Translations under genes and position numbers: made by a program
Part shown: piece after piece, positions 1 through 7,911 of the stretch
How positions within the stretch are numbered: the stretch's first letter is position 1
Layout: every line of letters starts with the position of its first letter
Notes under the pieces: model-generated
What the model saw: only the letters and a program-made list of their open reading frames with translations
Database searches by the model: none
What the model was told of the DNA's origin: nothing
Source of the DNA: an uncultured Alphaproteobacteria bacterium
GTDB lineage: Bacteria > Pseudomonadota > Alphaproteobacteria > UBA8366 > JADFVY01
Length of the DNA: 63,783 bases
Direction: 5' to 3'
NCBI GenBank assembly: GCA_947259795.1
Contig: CAMYNJ010000083.1
Span: 1-63,783 of the forward strand

Positions 1-755
1 ATATCATCGAAAAATCCGAACAGATCTTCTTCTACCAGGTTTTCCGAGACGGGTTCTTTCATGCCGACATGCATCCCGGCAACATGTTCATCGGCCGCGA
101 CGGGTCGCTGATGCCGGTCGATTTCGGTATCATGGGTCGGCTGGACCGCAAAACCCGCAACTATCTGGCCGACATGCTGCTGGCCTTCCTGCAGCGTGAC
201 TACCGCCGGGTGGCCGACGTGCATTTCCAGGCGGGCTATGTGCCGGCGCACATGTCGCGCGACGCCTTCACGCAGGCCTGCCGGTCGATCGGCGAGCCGA
301 TCCTGGGCCTGCAGCTGGAGCAGATTTCGCTGGCCCGGCTGCTGGCCCAACTGTTCCAGGTGACCGAGCAATTCGAAATGGAAACCCAGCCGCAACTTCT
401 GTTATTGCAGAAGACCATGCTGGTCGCCGAGGGTGTCAGCCGCAAGCTGGACCCGGCCGTCAATATGTGGCTCCTGGCCCAGCCGCTTATCGAGGAATGG
501 ATGTGGGAGAACCGAGGACCGCAGGCACGGCTTCGTAACGCAGCGGAAACCGCGCTGACCCAGCTGGAGCGGTTGCCCCTGCTGCTGGACCGTATCGACC
601 TGGCCGGCAAGATGATCGAGGAAGGCGGGATGCGGCTGCACCCCGAGACTGAAGCGGTATTGCGGAACGGCGGGCAGAGCCTTTGGCCCACGGCCATCGT
701 CGCCGCGGCAACGGCGCTGGTCACGGTGGCGGTCGTGCTGGCGCTGGTAGGATAG
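1..755 (+). CDS. ubiB: UbiB, ubiquinone biosynthesis atypical kinase (C-terminal part)
   Basis: The gene enters from the left edge, with the coding frame starting at base 3, and the last 250 residues are present. The sequence FFHADMHPGN followed by PVDFGIMGRL is the catalytic-loop and DFG-like signature of the UbiB/ABC1/ADCK atypical kinase-like family, which supports ubiquinone (CoQ) biosynthesis at the inner membrane. The C-terminus ends in a hydrophobic segment (about the last 28 residues, WPTAIVAAATALVTVAVV), matching the membrane anchor of UbiB. coaBC follows on the same strand after a 178-bp gap, a common alphaproteobacterial order. The N-terminal KxGQ region lies outside the window, so completeness cannot be judged. 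Confidence 0.93.
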   Translation, partial: IIEKSEQIFFYQVFRDGFFHADMHPGNMFIGRDGSLMPVDFGIMGRLDRKTRNYLADMLLAFLQRDYRRVADVHFQAGYVPAHMSRDAFTQACRSIGEPILGLQLEQISLARLLAQLFQVTEQFEMETQPQLLLLQKTMLVAEGVSRKLDPAVNMWLLAQPLIEEWMWENRGPQARLRNAAETALTQLERLPLLLDRIDLAGKMIEEGGMRLHPETEAVLRNGGQSLWPTAIVAAATALVTVAVVLALVG

Positions 756-779
756 CGCAAATCCACGCGGATCAACGGT

Positions 780-792
780 CGATTCAGAATCG
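780..792. promoter_or_regulatory. Palindrome made of two GANTC sites upstream of coaBC
   Basis: The sequence CGATTC-A-GAATCG is a perfect 13-bp inverted repeat holding two GANTC sites (781-785 and 787-791). GANTC is the target of CcrM, and a CcrM-like enzyme is encoded in this window. The site sits about 140 bp before the coaBC GTG start, where methylation could influence GcrA/CcrM-type transcription. That role is inferred from position only. Confidence 0.35.
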
Positions 793-798
793 AACGGA

Positions 799-822
799 AT
801 TTAACTCAAATTTTAGTTAAAT
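799..822. repeat. AT-rich inverted repeat upstream of coaBC
   Basis: The arms ATTTAACT (799-806) and AGTTAAAT (815-822) are perfect inverted repeats separated by 8 nt, in the most AT-rich part of the ubiB-coaBC gap. It could be an operator or a weak hairpin after ubiB. It is not followed by a T-run typical of an intrinsic terminator. Confidence 0.35.
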
Positions 823-933
823 ATTGTTTCACGGCCCGACGCAGGAACTGGTTGCCGCAATCCCGTTCGGGGGTTATGTATTTATCACAGTAACGGCCTG
901 TAGATTTAACGGTTGCCGGAGCACCGCTGAACC

Positions 934-2181
934 GTGCTTTCGAACAAAAGAATATTGCTGATCGTCGCAGGCGGAATCGCCGCCTACAAGACGCTCGAGC
1001 TGATCCGCCGCCTGCGGGAGCGCGGCGCATCGGTGCGCTGCATCCTGACGAAGGGGGGCGCACAGTTCGTGACGCCGCTCAGCCTGGCGGCGTTGAGCGG
1101 GACCAAGGTCTATGACGATCTGTTTTCGCTGACCGACGAAGCCGAGATGGGCCATATCGAGTTGTCGCGCGACGCCGACCTGCTGTTGGTGGCGCCGGCC
1201 ACCGCCGATATCCTGGCGAAGATGGCCACCGGCATGGCGGATGATCTCGCAACGACCGCGCTGCTGGCGACCGACAAGCCGGTGCTGGTGGCGCCCGCGA
1301 TGAATGTGCGCATGTGGGAACATGCCGCCACTCGCATCAATATCGAAACCCTGGCCGGGCGCGGCGTACTGCGTGTCGGGCCGGGCGCCGGGGACATGGC
1401 CTGCGGCGAGTTCGGCGAAGGGCGCATGGCCGAGCCGGATGAAATCCTCGGCGCCATCGAAGCCTTTTTCCTCGGCGAAGTGGCGCCAGTTACTCCGTCC
1501 GGGGGCGCCCCGGGGCGAACCCGGACGCTGAAAGGCCGCAAGGCGCTGGTCACCAGCGGCCCGACGATCGAGGCAATCGACCCGGTGCGCTACATCGCCA
1601 ACCGGTCTTCAGGCAAGCAGGGCCACGCCATCGCGCGCGCCCTGGCAGGACTGGGCGCGGAGACAACGCTGGTTAGCGGGCCGACCGGCCTGGCGGACCC
1701 AGCGGGCATATCGGTGATCCATGTGGAAAGCGCCCGCGAGATGCTGGCCGCCTGCCGGCAGGCCCTGCCCGTGGATGTCGCGGTCTGTGCGGCCGCGGTA
1801 TCGGATTGGCGGGTCGGCGAAGAGGCCGGGCAGAAGCTGAAGAAGAACGGCGGCGGGCCGCCGGCGCTGGCGCTGACCGAGAACCCCGATATTCTGAAGA
1901 CACTGGGCGAGGCCGGCAATTTGCGCCCCGGCCTGTTGATCGGCTTCGCCGCCGAAACCGAGAAGGTCGTCGAGCATGCGAAGGCGAAACGGAAAAAGAA
2001 GGGCGCGGACTGGATTCTGGCCAATGATGTATCGCCGGCCACCGGCACCTTCGGCGGCGACGCCAACGTTATCCATTTGATCGACGACTCCGGGGTCGAG
2101 GACTGGCCCCGGATGTCGAAGGAGGAAGTCGCGCGGCGGCTTGCTCAACGAATCGCAGAAAATATCGCGGCAAAAGGTTGA
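934..2181 (+). CDS. coaBC: Bifunctional phosphopantothenoylcysteine decarboxylase / phosphopantothenate-cysteine ligase CoaBC
   Basis: 415 residues with a GTG start. The N-terminal flavoprotein (CoaC) half spans about residues 1-185, with the catalytic-type His74, the substrate-clamp motif PAMNVRMW (121-128) and Cys157. The C-terminal synthetase (CoaB) half spans about 199-415, with [14 protein letters not shown], the AAVSDWRV segment and the KLKK lysines. The enzyme ligates cysteine to 4'-phosphopantothenate using CTP and then decarboxylates the product, in the cytoplasmic CoA pathway. Length and both domains are normal for the family. dut begins within 10 nt of the stop, and the cysteine synthase gene lies two genes downstream, so substrate supply and use may be co-transcribed. 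Confidence 0.97.
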   Translation: MLSNKRILLIVAGGIAAYKTLELIRRLRERGASVRCILTKGGAQFVTPLSLAALSGTKVYDDLFSLTDEAEMGHIELSRDADLLLVAPATADILAKMATGMADDLATTALLATDKPVLVAPAMNVRMWEHAATRINIETLAGRGVLRVGPGAGDMACGEFGEGRMAEPDEILGAIEAFFLGEVAPVTPSGGAPGRTRTLKGRKALVTSGPTIEAIDPVRYIANRSSGKQGHAIARALAGLGAETTLVSGPTGLADPAGISVIHVESAREMLAACRQALPVDVAVCAAAVSDWRVGEEAGQKLKKNGGGPPALALTENPDILKTLGEAGNLRPGLLIGFAAETEKVVEHAKAKRKKKGADWILANDVSPATGTFGGDANVIHLIDDSGVEDWPRMSKEEVARRLAQRIAENIAAKG

Positions 2182-2189
2182 GTTTCATA

Positions 2190-2663
2190 ATGAATAACGT
2201 AACGGTTTCCGTATCGCGGCTGGCCCACGGCACCGATCTGCCGCTGCCCGGATACGCCACCATGGACAGCGCCGGGCTGGACTTGCTGGCGGCGGTAGAC
2301 GCGGACCTGGCGCTGGCGCCGGGCGCACGCACGCTTGTCCCGACTGGTCTGGTGATCGCGCTGCCGGCGGGCCATGAGGCGCAGGTGCGGCCACGGTCCG
2401 GGCTGGCGCTGAAACACGGCATCACGGTGCTGAACAGTCCGGGCACCATTGACGCCGACTATCGGGGCGAGGTGAAGGTCATCCTGGCCAATATGGGCGA
2501 CGAGGATTTCACGATTTCGCGCGGCATGCGGATCGCACAGATGGTAATAGCCCCGGTTACGCGGCTGGGCTGGAACGAGGTTGCATCGGAGGCCGACCTG
2601 CCTTCTTCGGAGCGGGGCGCCGGCGGGTTCGGTTCAACGGGCACCAACGGCATGGGAGGCTAG
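2190..2663 (+). CDS. dut: dUTP diphosphatase
   Basis: 157 residues from the ATG at 2190. An in-frame TTG at 2178 overlaps the coaBC stop, but the ATG is better placed after the AAAAGG upstream. All five trimeric dUTPase motifs are visible: [11 protein letters not shown] (1), [12 protein letters not shown] (2), [12 protein letters not shown] (3, with the catalytic Asp), [10 protein letters not shown] (4) and the flexible C-terminal [10 protein letters not shown] (5). It hydrolyses dUTP to dUMP and pyrophosphate, keeping uracil out of DNA and feeding dTMP synthesis. Its linkage to coaBC is widespread in bacteria. A uracil-DNA glycosylase is encoded elsewhere in the window. Confidence 0.97.
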   Translation: MNNVTVSVSRLAHGTDLPLPGYATMDSAGLDLLAAVDADLALAPGARTLVPTGLVIALPAGHEAQVRPRSGLALKHGITVLNSPGTIDADYRGEVKVILANMGDEDFTISRGMRIAQMVIAPVTRLGWNEVASEADLPSSERGAGGFGSTGTNGMGG

Positions 2664-3113
2664 ATGCTGAAGCTTACCCGAAAGTTGATGTTCGCGATTG
2701 AGGCGGTGGTTGATATCGCCTACAATTCCGGCGAACATCCGGTGCAAAGCAAGGATATCGCCGAGCGTCAGGGCATCCCCCGGCGCTACCTGGAGCAGGT
2801 GCTGCAACAGCTTGTTCGCGCCGACATCCTGCGCGGCGTGCGCGGGCCGCGCGGTGGTTATCGTCTGGCGCGCGAACGTCGGCGTATCCCGCTGGGTGAG
2901 ATCGTGCGCATCGTCGCCGGCATGAACGCGGACGAAGAAGACGAGGATACCGGGTCCGACCTCGGCCGTGTCGTGCTGCAACCCTTATGGCAGGATCTTC
3001 AGGAAGAAGCGCTGGTCAAGCTGGACGCGGTCAGTGTCGAGGATCTGTGCTCAACGGCCCGCAAGGCAGGTATCGACAGCACCGCGCAGAAAAGCGCGGA
3101 TTTCAATATCTGA
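2664..3113 (+). CDS. Rrf2-family transcriptional regulator
   Basis: 149 residues starting directly after the dut stop, with GGGAGG 5 nt before the ATG. The Rrf2 winged helix is clear (residues 1-83): LTRKLMFAIEAVVDIA at the N-terminus, the recognition helix region IPRRYLEQVLQQL, and the wing GVRGPRGGYRLAR. Only one cysteine is present (about Cys129), so it lacks the three-cysteine Fe-S ligand set of IscR or NsrR. That leaves a CymR-like, cluster-free regulator as the closer functional model. It lies 28 bp before cysK, so a role in cysteine or sulfur control is likely but inferred from context. Confidence 0.88.
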   Translation: MLKLTRKLMFAIEAVVDIAYNSGEHPVQSKDIAERQGIPRRYLEQVLQQLVRADILRGVRGPRGGYRLARERRRIPLGEIVRIVAGMNADEEDEDTGSDLGRVVLQPLWQDLQEEALVKLDAVSVEDLCSTARKAGIDSTAQKSADFNI

Positions 3114-3141
3114 ATCGTAACATCGACGTCAGGGAGACAGG

Positions 3142-4107
3142 ATGAGCGGCGAAAATCCGGAATTCAGGGGTAAGATTTACGACAATATCGTCGACACCAT
3201 CGGGGCAACGCCGCTGGTGCGGTTTTCGCGGCTGGCCGCGGATGCGGGTGTCGAGGCGGAAATCCTGGGCAAGCTGGAATTCTTCAACCCCCTGGCCTCG
3301 GTCAAGGACCGCATCGGCTTCGCCATGATCGATGCCCTGGAAAGCCAGGGCAAGCTGAAGAAGGGCACGGTGATGGTGGAGCCGACTTCAGGCAATACCG
3401 GCATCGCGCTGGCCTTCGTGGCCGCGGCGCGCGGTTACCGGCTGATCCTGACCATGCCCGAATCGATGTCGGTGGAGCGGCGCAAGATGCTGAAACTGCT
3501 GGGTGCCGAGCTGGAGTTGACGCCCGCCGACAAGGGCATGAAGGGCGCCATCGCCAGGGCGGAAGAGTTGATCGCCTCGCTGCCTGACGCCATCATGCCG
3601 GGGCAGTTCGAGAACCCCGCCAACCCGGAAATCCACCGCAAGACGACGGCCGAGGAGATCTGGCGCGACACCGGCGGCAGGGTCGACGTGCTGATCTCGG
3701 GCGTGGGTACCGGCGGCACGCTGACCGGCTGCGCCGAGGTCCTCAAAGCCCGCAACCCGGATATCCGGATCGTCGCCGTCGAGCCGGAGGACAGCCCCGT
3801 ACTGGCCGGCGGCGAGCCCGGCAAGCATATGATCCAGGGCATCGGCGCCGGTTTCGTCCCGTCGATCCTGAAAACCGAACTGATCGACGAGATCATCTCC
3901 ATCGCCAACGAAACCGCCTTTTCGGTCGCCCGAAAACTGGCGGTGCTGGAAGGCTGCCCGGTCGGTATTTCTTCGGGCGCGGCGCTGGCCGCGGCGCTGG
4001 AGATCGGCGAACGGCCCGAGATGAAGGGCAAGCGCCTCGTCGTCATCATCCCCTCCTTCGCCGAGCGCTATCTTTCGACCGCGATGTTCGACGGAATCAA
4101 CGGTTAG
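3142..4107 (+). CDS. cysK: Cysteine synthase A (O-acetylserine sulfhydrylase)
   Basis: 321 residues of the fold-type II PLP family. Lys55 in [11 protein letters not shown] is the Schiff-base lysine, PTSGNTG (81-87) binds the substrate carboxylate, and GTGGTLTG (188-195) is the phosphate-binding loop. The enzyme makes L-cysteine from O-acetylserine and sulfide in the cytoplasm. A good ribosome binding site (GGGAGA) precedes the ATG. It is sandwiched between an Rrf2 regulator and a MoeB/ThiF-like gene. Some CysK/CysM relatives take sulfur from carrier-protein thiocarboxylates, and the MoeB neighbour makes that worth considering, but no carrier gene is in the window. Confidence 0.95.
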   Translation: MSGENPEFRGKIYDNIVDTIGATPLVRFSRLAADAGVEAEILGKLEFFNPLASVKDRIGFAMIDALESQGKLKKGTVMVEPTSGNTGIALAFVAAARGYRLILTMPESMSVERRKMLKLLGAELELTPADKGMKGAIARAEELIASLPDAIMPGQFENPANPEIHRKTTAEEIWRDTGGRVDVLISGVGTGGTLTGCAEVLKARNPDIRIVAVEPEDSPVLAGGEPGKHMIQGIGAGFVPSILKTELIDEIISIANETAFSVARKLAVLEGCPVGISSGAALAAALEIGERPEMKGKRLVVIIPSFAERYLSTAMFDGING

Positions 4108-4123
4108 GAGTCTGGATCGAAAT

Positions 4124-4903
4124 ATGGAGATCACCGAGGAACGCCTGCACCGTTACGCCCGCCACATCATCCTCGACGAGGTCGGCGAGGAAGGGCAGTT
4201 GAAGCTGCTGCAATCGCGCGTGCTGGTAATCGGCGCGGGCGGGTTGGGCTCGCCGGTGCTGATGTATCTGGCGGCCGCCGGCGTCGGCACGCTGGGGGTG
4301 GTCGACGACGACGTGGTCGACATCACCAACCTGCAGCGCCAGATCGCCCATAACACGGCGCGCGTCGGCACATCGAAGGTCGACAGCGCCACCGAAACCA
4401 TCGCCGCGCTCAACCCCGAGATCAAGGTCGAGGGCTACAAGGAGCGGCTGACCGCGGAAAACGCCCGCGCCATCATCGCCGACTATGATCTGGTAGCCGA
4501 CGGCAGCGACAATTTCGCGACCCGCTATCTGGTCAACGACGCCTGCTACCTGGAGAGAAAACCGCTGGTCACCGCCGCGATGCTGCGCTTCGAGGGGCAG
4601 GCGACCACCCTCAAAGCCTATGAGGAAGGCAAGCCCTGCTATCGCTGCATCTTCCCCAGCCCGCCGCCGCCGGAACTCGCGCCGCGCTGCGAGGAGGCCG
4701 GTATCTTCGGCGCGCTGGCCGGCGTGGTCGGCGCCATGCAGGCGACGGAAGTGCTGAAGGAGCTGTTAGGTCTGGGCACCGGGCTTGTCGGACGTCTGCT
4801 GCTCTACGATGCGATGGACGTGATGCTGCGCACGGTGGCCATTCCGAAGAACCCGGATTGCCCGCTCTGCGGCGCGCACCCGACGATCACGGACGTGTGC
4901 TAA
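4124..4903 (+). CDS. moeB: MoeB/ThiF/HesA-family sulfur-carrier adenylyltransferase
   Basis: 259 residues. The ATP-binding GAGGLGSP (37-44) and DITNLQRQI match the E1-like adenylation fold. Two zinc-binding CxxC pairs are present (Cys172/Cys175 and Cys246/Cys249), and RCEEAGIFG carries Cys189 at the MoeB thiol position. There is no C-terminal rhodanese domain, so it is the short MoeB-type rather than the MOCS3/Uba4-type. The family adenylates the C-terminal glycine of MoaD- or ThiS-like carriers. The location 16 bp after cysK suggests cotranscription with sulfur genes. Whether the partner is MoaD, ThiS or another carrier cannot be told. Its 3' end overlaps the converging MATE gene by 17 bp. 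Confidence 0.9.
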   Translation: MEITEERLHRYARHIILDEVGEEGQLKLLQSRVLVIGAGGLGSPVLMYLAAAGVGTLGVVDDDVVDITNLQRQIAHNTARVGTSKVDSATETIAALNPEIKVEGYKERLTAENARAIIADYDLVADGSDNFATRYLVNDACYLERKPLVTAAMLRFEGQATTLKAYEEGKPCYRCIFPSPPPPELAPRCEEAGIFGALAGVVGAMQATEVLKELLGLGTGLVGRLLLYDAMDVMLRTVAIPKNPDCPLCGAHPTITDVC

Positions 4904-6218
4904 CCAGCCGGAATCGCAGCGAAAGGGCCAGCAGCGCCGCACCCGCGCCCAAGGCAATCGAGATCACCAGACCGATAACGCCGAACCCCATTGGGAAGGC
5001 GAGGACCCAAGCCGCCGGGATCATCACCATGAAAAAGGACATCAGGTGGATTGCCGTCGGCACCCATGCATCGCCGGCGCCGCGCAGTGCGAAGGTCATC
5101 ACTACCTGACCGCCGTCCAGAATAACGAAGAACGCAACGATGCCGAACAGAATGGGCAGGATCACGTGCAGATCGGCATCGCTGGTGTAGAACGCCGCGA
5201 CCTTGCCCCGCATAAACCACAGCAGAATGCCGAGCGCGGCCATGATCGCGGCCGTCGCGCCCAGCCCGATCCACCCCGCCGCCACCATGCGATGATGGTC
5301 GCCCGCGCCGCGCGCCGCGCCGACCCTGACCGCGGTGGCCGCCCCGAATCCCAGTGCCAGCATGAAAATCAGCGCGGTGAGATTCAGCGAGATCGAATAG
5401 CTGGCCAGCGCCACCGGCCCCAGCAGCCCGGCCATCATGGTCAGGCTGTTGAAGGCAGTGGACTCCACGCCCTGACTGACGCCCGCGGCATAGCCCAGCC
5501 GCCATTGTTCGCCGCCGCCGCGCCACCAGCCGCCCTCCAGCGGCCTGCGGATGCCGAAAGTTTCACGATCCGGCAGCCACCAGATATAACCGGCGAGCGC
5601 GACGGCCATGCAGCAGCGGACGATCGAGGTGGCGATGATCGCGCCCTCCGCCCCCATTTCCGGCAGCCCCCAATGGCCGAAAATCAACAGCCAGTTAAGC
5701 AGCACATTCAGCAGATTACCGCCCAGAATGACGGTCATGCCGGGCAGCGGCCGGGCCAGCCCTTCCATGAAATAGGTGGAGTTGGAATGGATCAGCGTCG
5801 GCGCCAGCGCCAGGCCGGCGATCGCGGTAACTGCCCCGCCGCCCGCGGCAATGGCGGGCGACTGCCCGATCACCAGGAAGAACGGCTCGGCGAACTGGCT
5901 GATGACCATACCGGCGAGGCCAATCAGCAGCGCATAGGGCAGCGATCGCCGCCATACAGGGCCGCAGTCCGCCAGCCGGCCCGCGCCGCGGGCATGGCTG
6001 GTCATCACCAGCGTGCCGGTCAACAGCCCGATACCGATCAGCAGCAGCACAATGAAGGGCGTCACGCCGATGCCGTACCAGGCCACGTCCGCGGCTCCGT
6101 AATGGCCCAGCATGACGATGTCGGCCGTCGCCATGGTCAGGATGCCAGTGCGCGCGACAACCACCGGCGCCGCCAGGCGCAGCAGTTCGGAAAGATGGTC
6201 GCGGAGCGTGTACCGCAT
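4887..6218 (-). CDS. MATE-family multidrug/cation efflux transporter (NorM-like)
   Basis: 443 residues with about twelve hydrophobic segments in two homologous halves. The N-terminal half contains ATADIVMLGHYG, typical of the MATE family (NorM/DinF). These inner-membrane antiporters export cationic drugs or metabolites using Na+ or H+ gradients; the substrate is unknown. AGGAG lies a few bases before the ATG. The gene converges with moeB (17-bp overlap of coding ends) and is followed upstream on the same strand by a 2-hydroxyacid dehydrogenase whose stop is 18 bp away, so both may share a transcript. Confidence 0.9.
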   Translation of the reverse strand: MRYTLRDHLSELLRLAAPVVVARTGILTMATADIVMLGHYGAADVAWYGIGVTPFIVLLLIGIGLLTGTLVMTSHARGAGRLADCGPVWRRSLPYALLIGLAGMVISQFAEPFFLVIGQSPAIAAGGGAVTAIAGLALAPTLIHSNSTYFMEGLARPLPGMTVILGGNLLNVLLNWLLIFGHWGLPEMGAEGAIIATSIVRCCMAVALAGYIWWLPDRETFGIRRPLEGGWWRGGGEQWRLGYAAGVSQGVESTAFNSLTMMAGLLGPVALASYSISLNLTALIFMLALGFGAATAVRVGAARGAGDHHRMVAAGWIGLGATAAIMAALGILLWFMRGKVAAFYTSDADLHVILPILFGIVAFFVILDGGQVVMTFALRGAGDAWVPTAIHLMSFFMVMIPAAWVLAFPMGFGVIGLVISIALGAGAALLALSLRFRLVSTRP

Positions 6219-6236
6219 GGCTCCGCTCCTGCAGAT

Positions 6237-7235
6237 TCAGAACATCGTTTCGATAACGCGGTCGGGCGGGTTATGGCCGTCGGCGAAAGTCTTGATGTTG
6301 ATGATGACTTTCTCGCCCATATCGACGCGGCCTTCGATGGTGGCCGAGCCCATATGCGGCATCAGCACCACATTGTCGAGCTTCAGCAGCTTCGGATTCA
6401 CCGCAGGCTCATGCTCGAACACGTCCAGCCCGGCGCCGGCGATGGCGTCGCTTTGCAGGGCGCGGGCCAACGCATTCTCGTCGATCACTTCGCCGCGGCT
6501 GGTATTGACGATATAGGCATGCGGCCGCAAGAGCTTCAGCCGGCGGGCCGACAACAGGTGGAAAGTCGCCGGCGTATGCGGGCAGTTGACCGAAACGATA
6601 TCCATATGGGCCAGCATCTGGTCGAGGCTGTCCCAGTAAGTCGCCTCCAGCTCCTGTTCCAGCTCTTCTTGAACGCGGCGGCGATTGTGATAATGCACCG
6701 ACAGGCCGAAGCCGCGGGCACGCCGCGCCACCGCCGAGCCAATCCGCCCCATGCCGACGATACCCAGCCGCTTGCCCCAGATGCGATGGCCCAGCATCGA
6801 GGTCGGGCTCCAGCCGGTCCAGCTCCCCGAGCGCAGCAGCCGCTCGCCCTCGGTCAGCCGCCGCGGCACCGCCAGGATCATCGCCATGGTCATGTCGGCG
6901 GTATCCTCGGTCAGCACGCCGGGGGTATTGGTGATGGTGATGCCGCGGGTGCGCGCGGTAGCCAGGTCGATATGGTCGACGCCGGTGCCGAAGGACGCGA
7001 TCAGGCGCAGCTTGTCACCGGCCTGGGACAGCACGCCGGCGTCGATGCGGTCGGTCACCGTCGGCACCAGCACATCCGCCTCCTGTACCGCCTTGACCAG
7101 TTCCGCCTGGCTCATGGGGTTGTCGTCGAGATTCAATTGCGTCTCGAACAGTTCCATAAGTCGCGTCTCGATGACGTCCGGCAGTTTGCGGGTCACGATG
7201 ACCAGCGGCTTGCGACTCATTTTTTTCTTTGGCAT
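6237..7235 (-). CDS. D-isomer-specific 2-hydroxyacid dehydrogenase (glyoxylate/hydroxypyruvate reductase type)
   Basis: 332 residues. The NAD(P) Rossmann motif GMGRIG is at 161-166, with the catalytic triad of this family at Arg247 (NTSRGE), Glu276 (DVFEHEP) and His294 (MPHMGSAT). The arrangement and length fit GyaR/GhrB-like glyoxylate or hydroxypyruvate reductases, which act in the cytoplasm on short 2-oxo acids. Exact substrate and cofactor are not determined by these motifs. NRRR (184-187) after the second strand could favour NADPH, an inference only. An AAGG ribosome site precedes the ATG. The gene is divergent from the SH3-domain gene and just upstream of the MATE exporter. Confidence 0.93.
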   Translation of the reverse strand: MPKKKMSRKPLVIVTRKLPDVIETRLMELFETQLNLDDNPMSQAELVKAVQEADVLVPTVTDRIDAGVLSQAGDKLRLIASFGTGVDHIDLATARTRGITITNTPGVLTEDTADMTMAMILAVPRRLTEGERLLRSGSWTGWSPTSMLGHRIWGKRLGIVGMGRIGSAVARRARGFGLSVHYHNRRRVQEELEQELEATYWDSLDQMLAHMDIVSVNCPHTPATFHLLSARRLKLLRPHAYIVNTSRGEVIDENALARALQSDAIAGAGLDVFEHEPAVNPKLLKLDNVVLMPHMGSATIEGRVDMGEKVIINIKTFADGHNPPDRVIETMF

Positions 7236-7385
7236 TGAACGACCTTCGCACTTGCACTCTGACGCCGGTTATACAACACCGCCCGCACCTGTCTAGCTTT
7301 TCGGGCGGCGGAAATCATCGGGATCACGTCATGATCCTTGACCGCTGCGCCGACGATTCCATTATATGAACAGGTGATTCGCAGC

Positions 7386-7907
7386 ATGCAGCCAAACCCG
7401 AGCCTTAGAGCCATTGTCCTTGTTACCGCCACGGCAGTTGTCCTGGCCGTGGCCGGCACGCTGTTTTATGCCGCTCGCAGCCGCCAGGCCGACGACGACA
7501 GGCCACCCTCGCGCTACGTTACGGTCAAGCCGGACAAGGCCAATGTCCGGGCGGGACCCGGCAAGCGTTACCCGGTGCGCTGGGTTTTTGTACAGCCGGG
7601 CATCCCGGTGGAGATTCTGGCCGAATATGAGAACTGGCGGCAGATCAGGGACTGGGAAGGCCAGGAAGGCTGGATCCACGCCGCCATGCTGTCACGGAAA
7701 CGCAATGTCATCGTGACCGGCGAGAAACGCACGCTGTATCGGCGCGCGGACGCCGCCTCGCCGCCGGTCGTCTTGCTGGAGCCCGGCATCATCGCCGAAA
7801 TCGAGGACTGCAACGAAGAATGGTGCCGGGTCGAGGTCAGGAACAATCGCGGCTGGTTGCGCCGCGGCGAATTCTGGGGCATCGAGCCGGGCGAGGTTAT
7901 CGAGTGA
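7386..7907 (+). CDS. Membrane-anchored bacterial SH3-domain protein
   Basis: 173 residues from ATG 7386. A longer reading from TTG 7338 is possible but adds no recognisable sequence. One N-terminal transmembrane or uncleaved signal segment (about 9-25, AIVLVTATAVVLAVAGTLF) precedes a bacterial SH3 domain with KANVRAGPGKRYPV, GIPVEILAEYENW and GWIHAAML, then a second SH3-like unit with ADAASPPVVLLEPG and NRGWLRRGEFWG. Such proteins face the periplasm and may bind peptidoglycan. The stop is only 4 bp from the converging end of the next gene. No specific function can be assigned. Confidence 0.8.
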   Translation: MQPNPSLRAIVLVTATAVVLAVAGTLFYAARSRQADDDRPPSRYVTVKPDKANVRAGPGKRYPVRWVFVQPGIPVEILAEYENWRQIRDWEGQEGWIHAAMLSRKRNVIVTGEKRTLYRRADAASPPVVLLEPGIIAEIEDCNEEWCRVEVRNNRGWLRRGEFWGIEPGEVIE

Positions 7908-7911
7908 AAGC

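Noticed and set aside
801..820. A CtrA box (TTAA-N7-TTAA) upstream of coaBC
   Set aside because: The two TTAA copies are 12 nt apart, not 7, so the known spacing is not met.
5046..7238. A 730-codon + strand open frame opposite the MATE and dehydrogenase genes
   Set aside because: It is antisense to two clearly conserved genes, its translation is rich in Arg, Gln, His and Gly with no domain, and it has no ribosome site; this is typical of GC-rich shadows.
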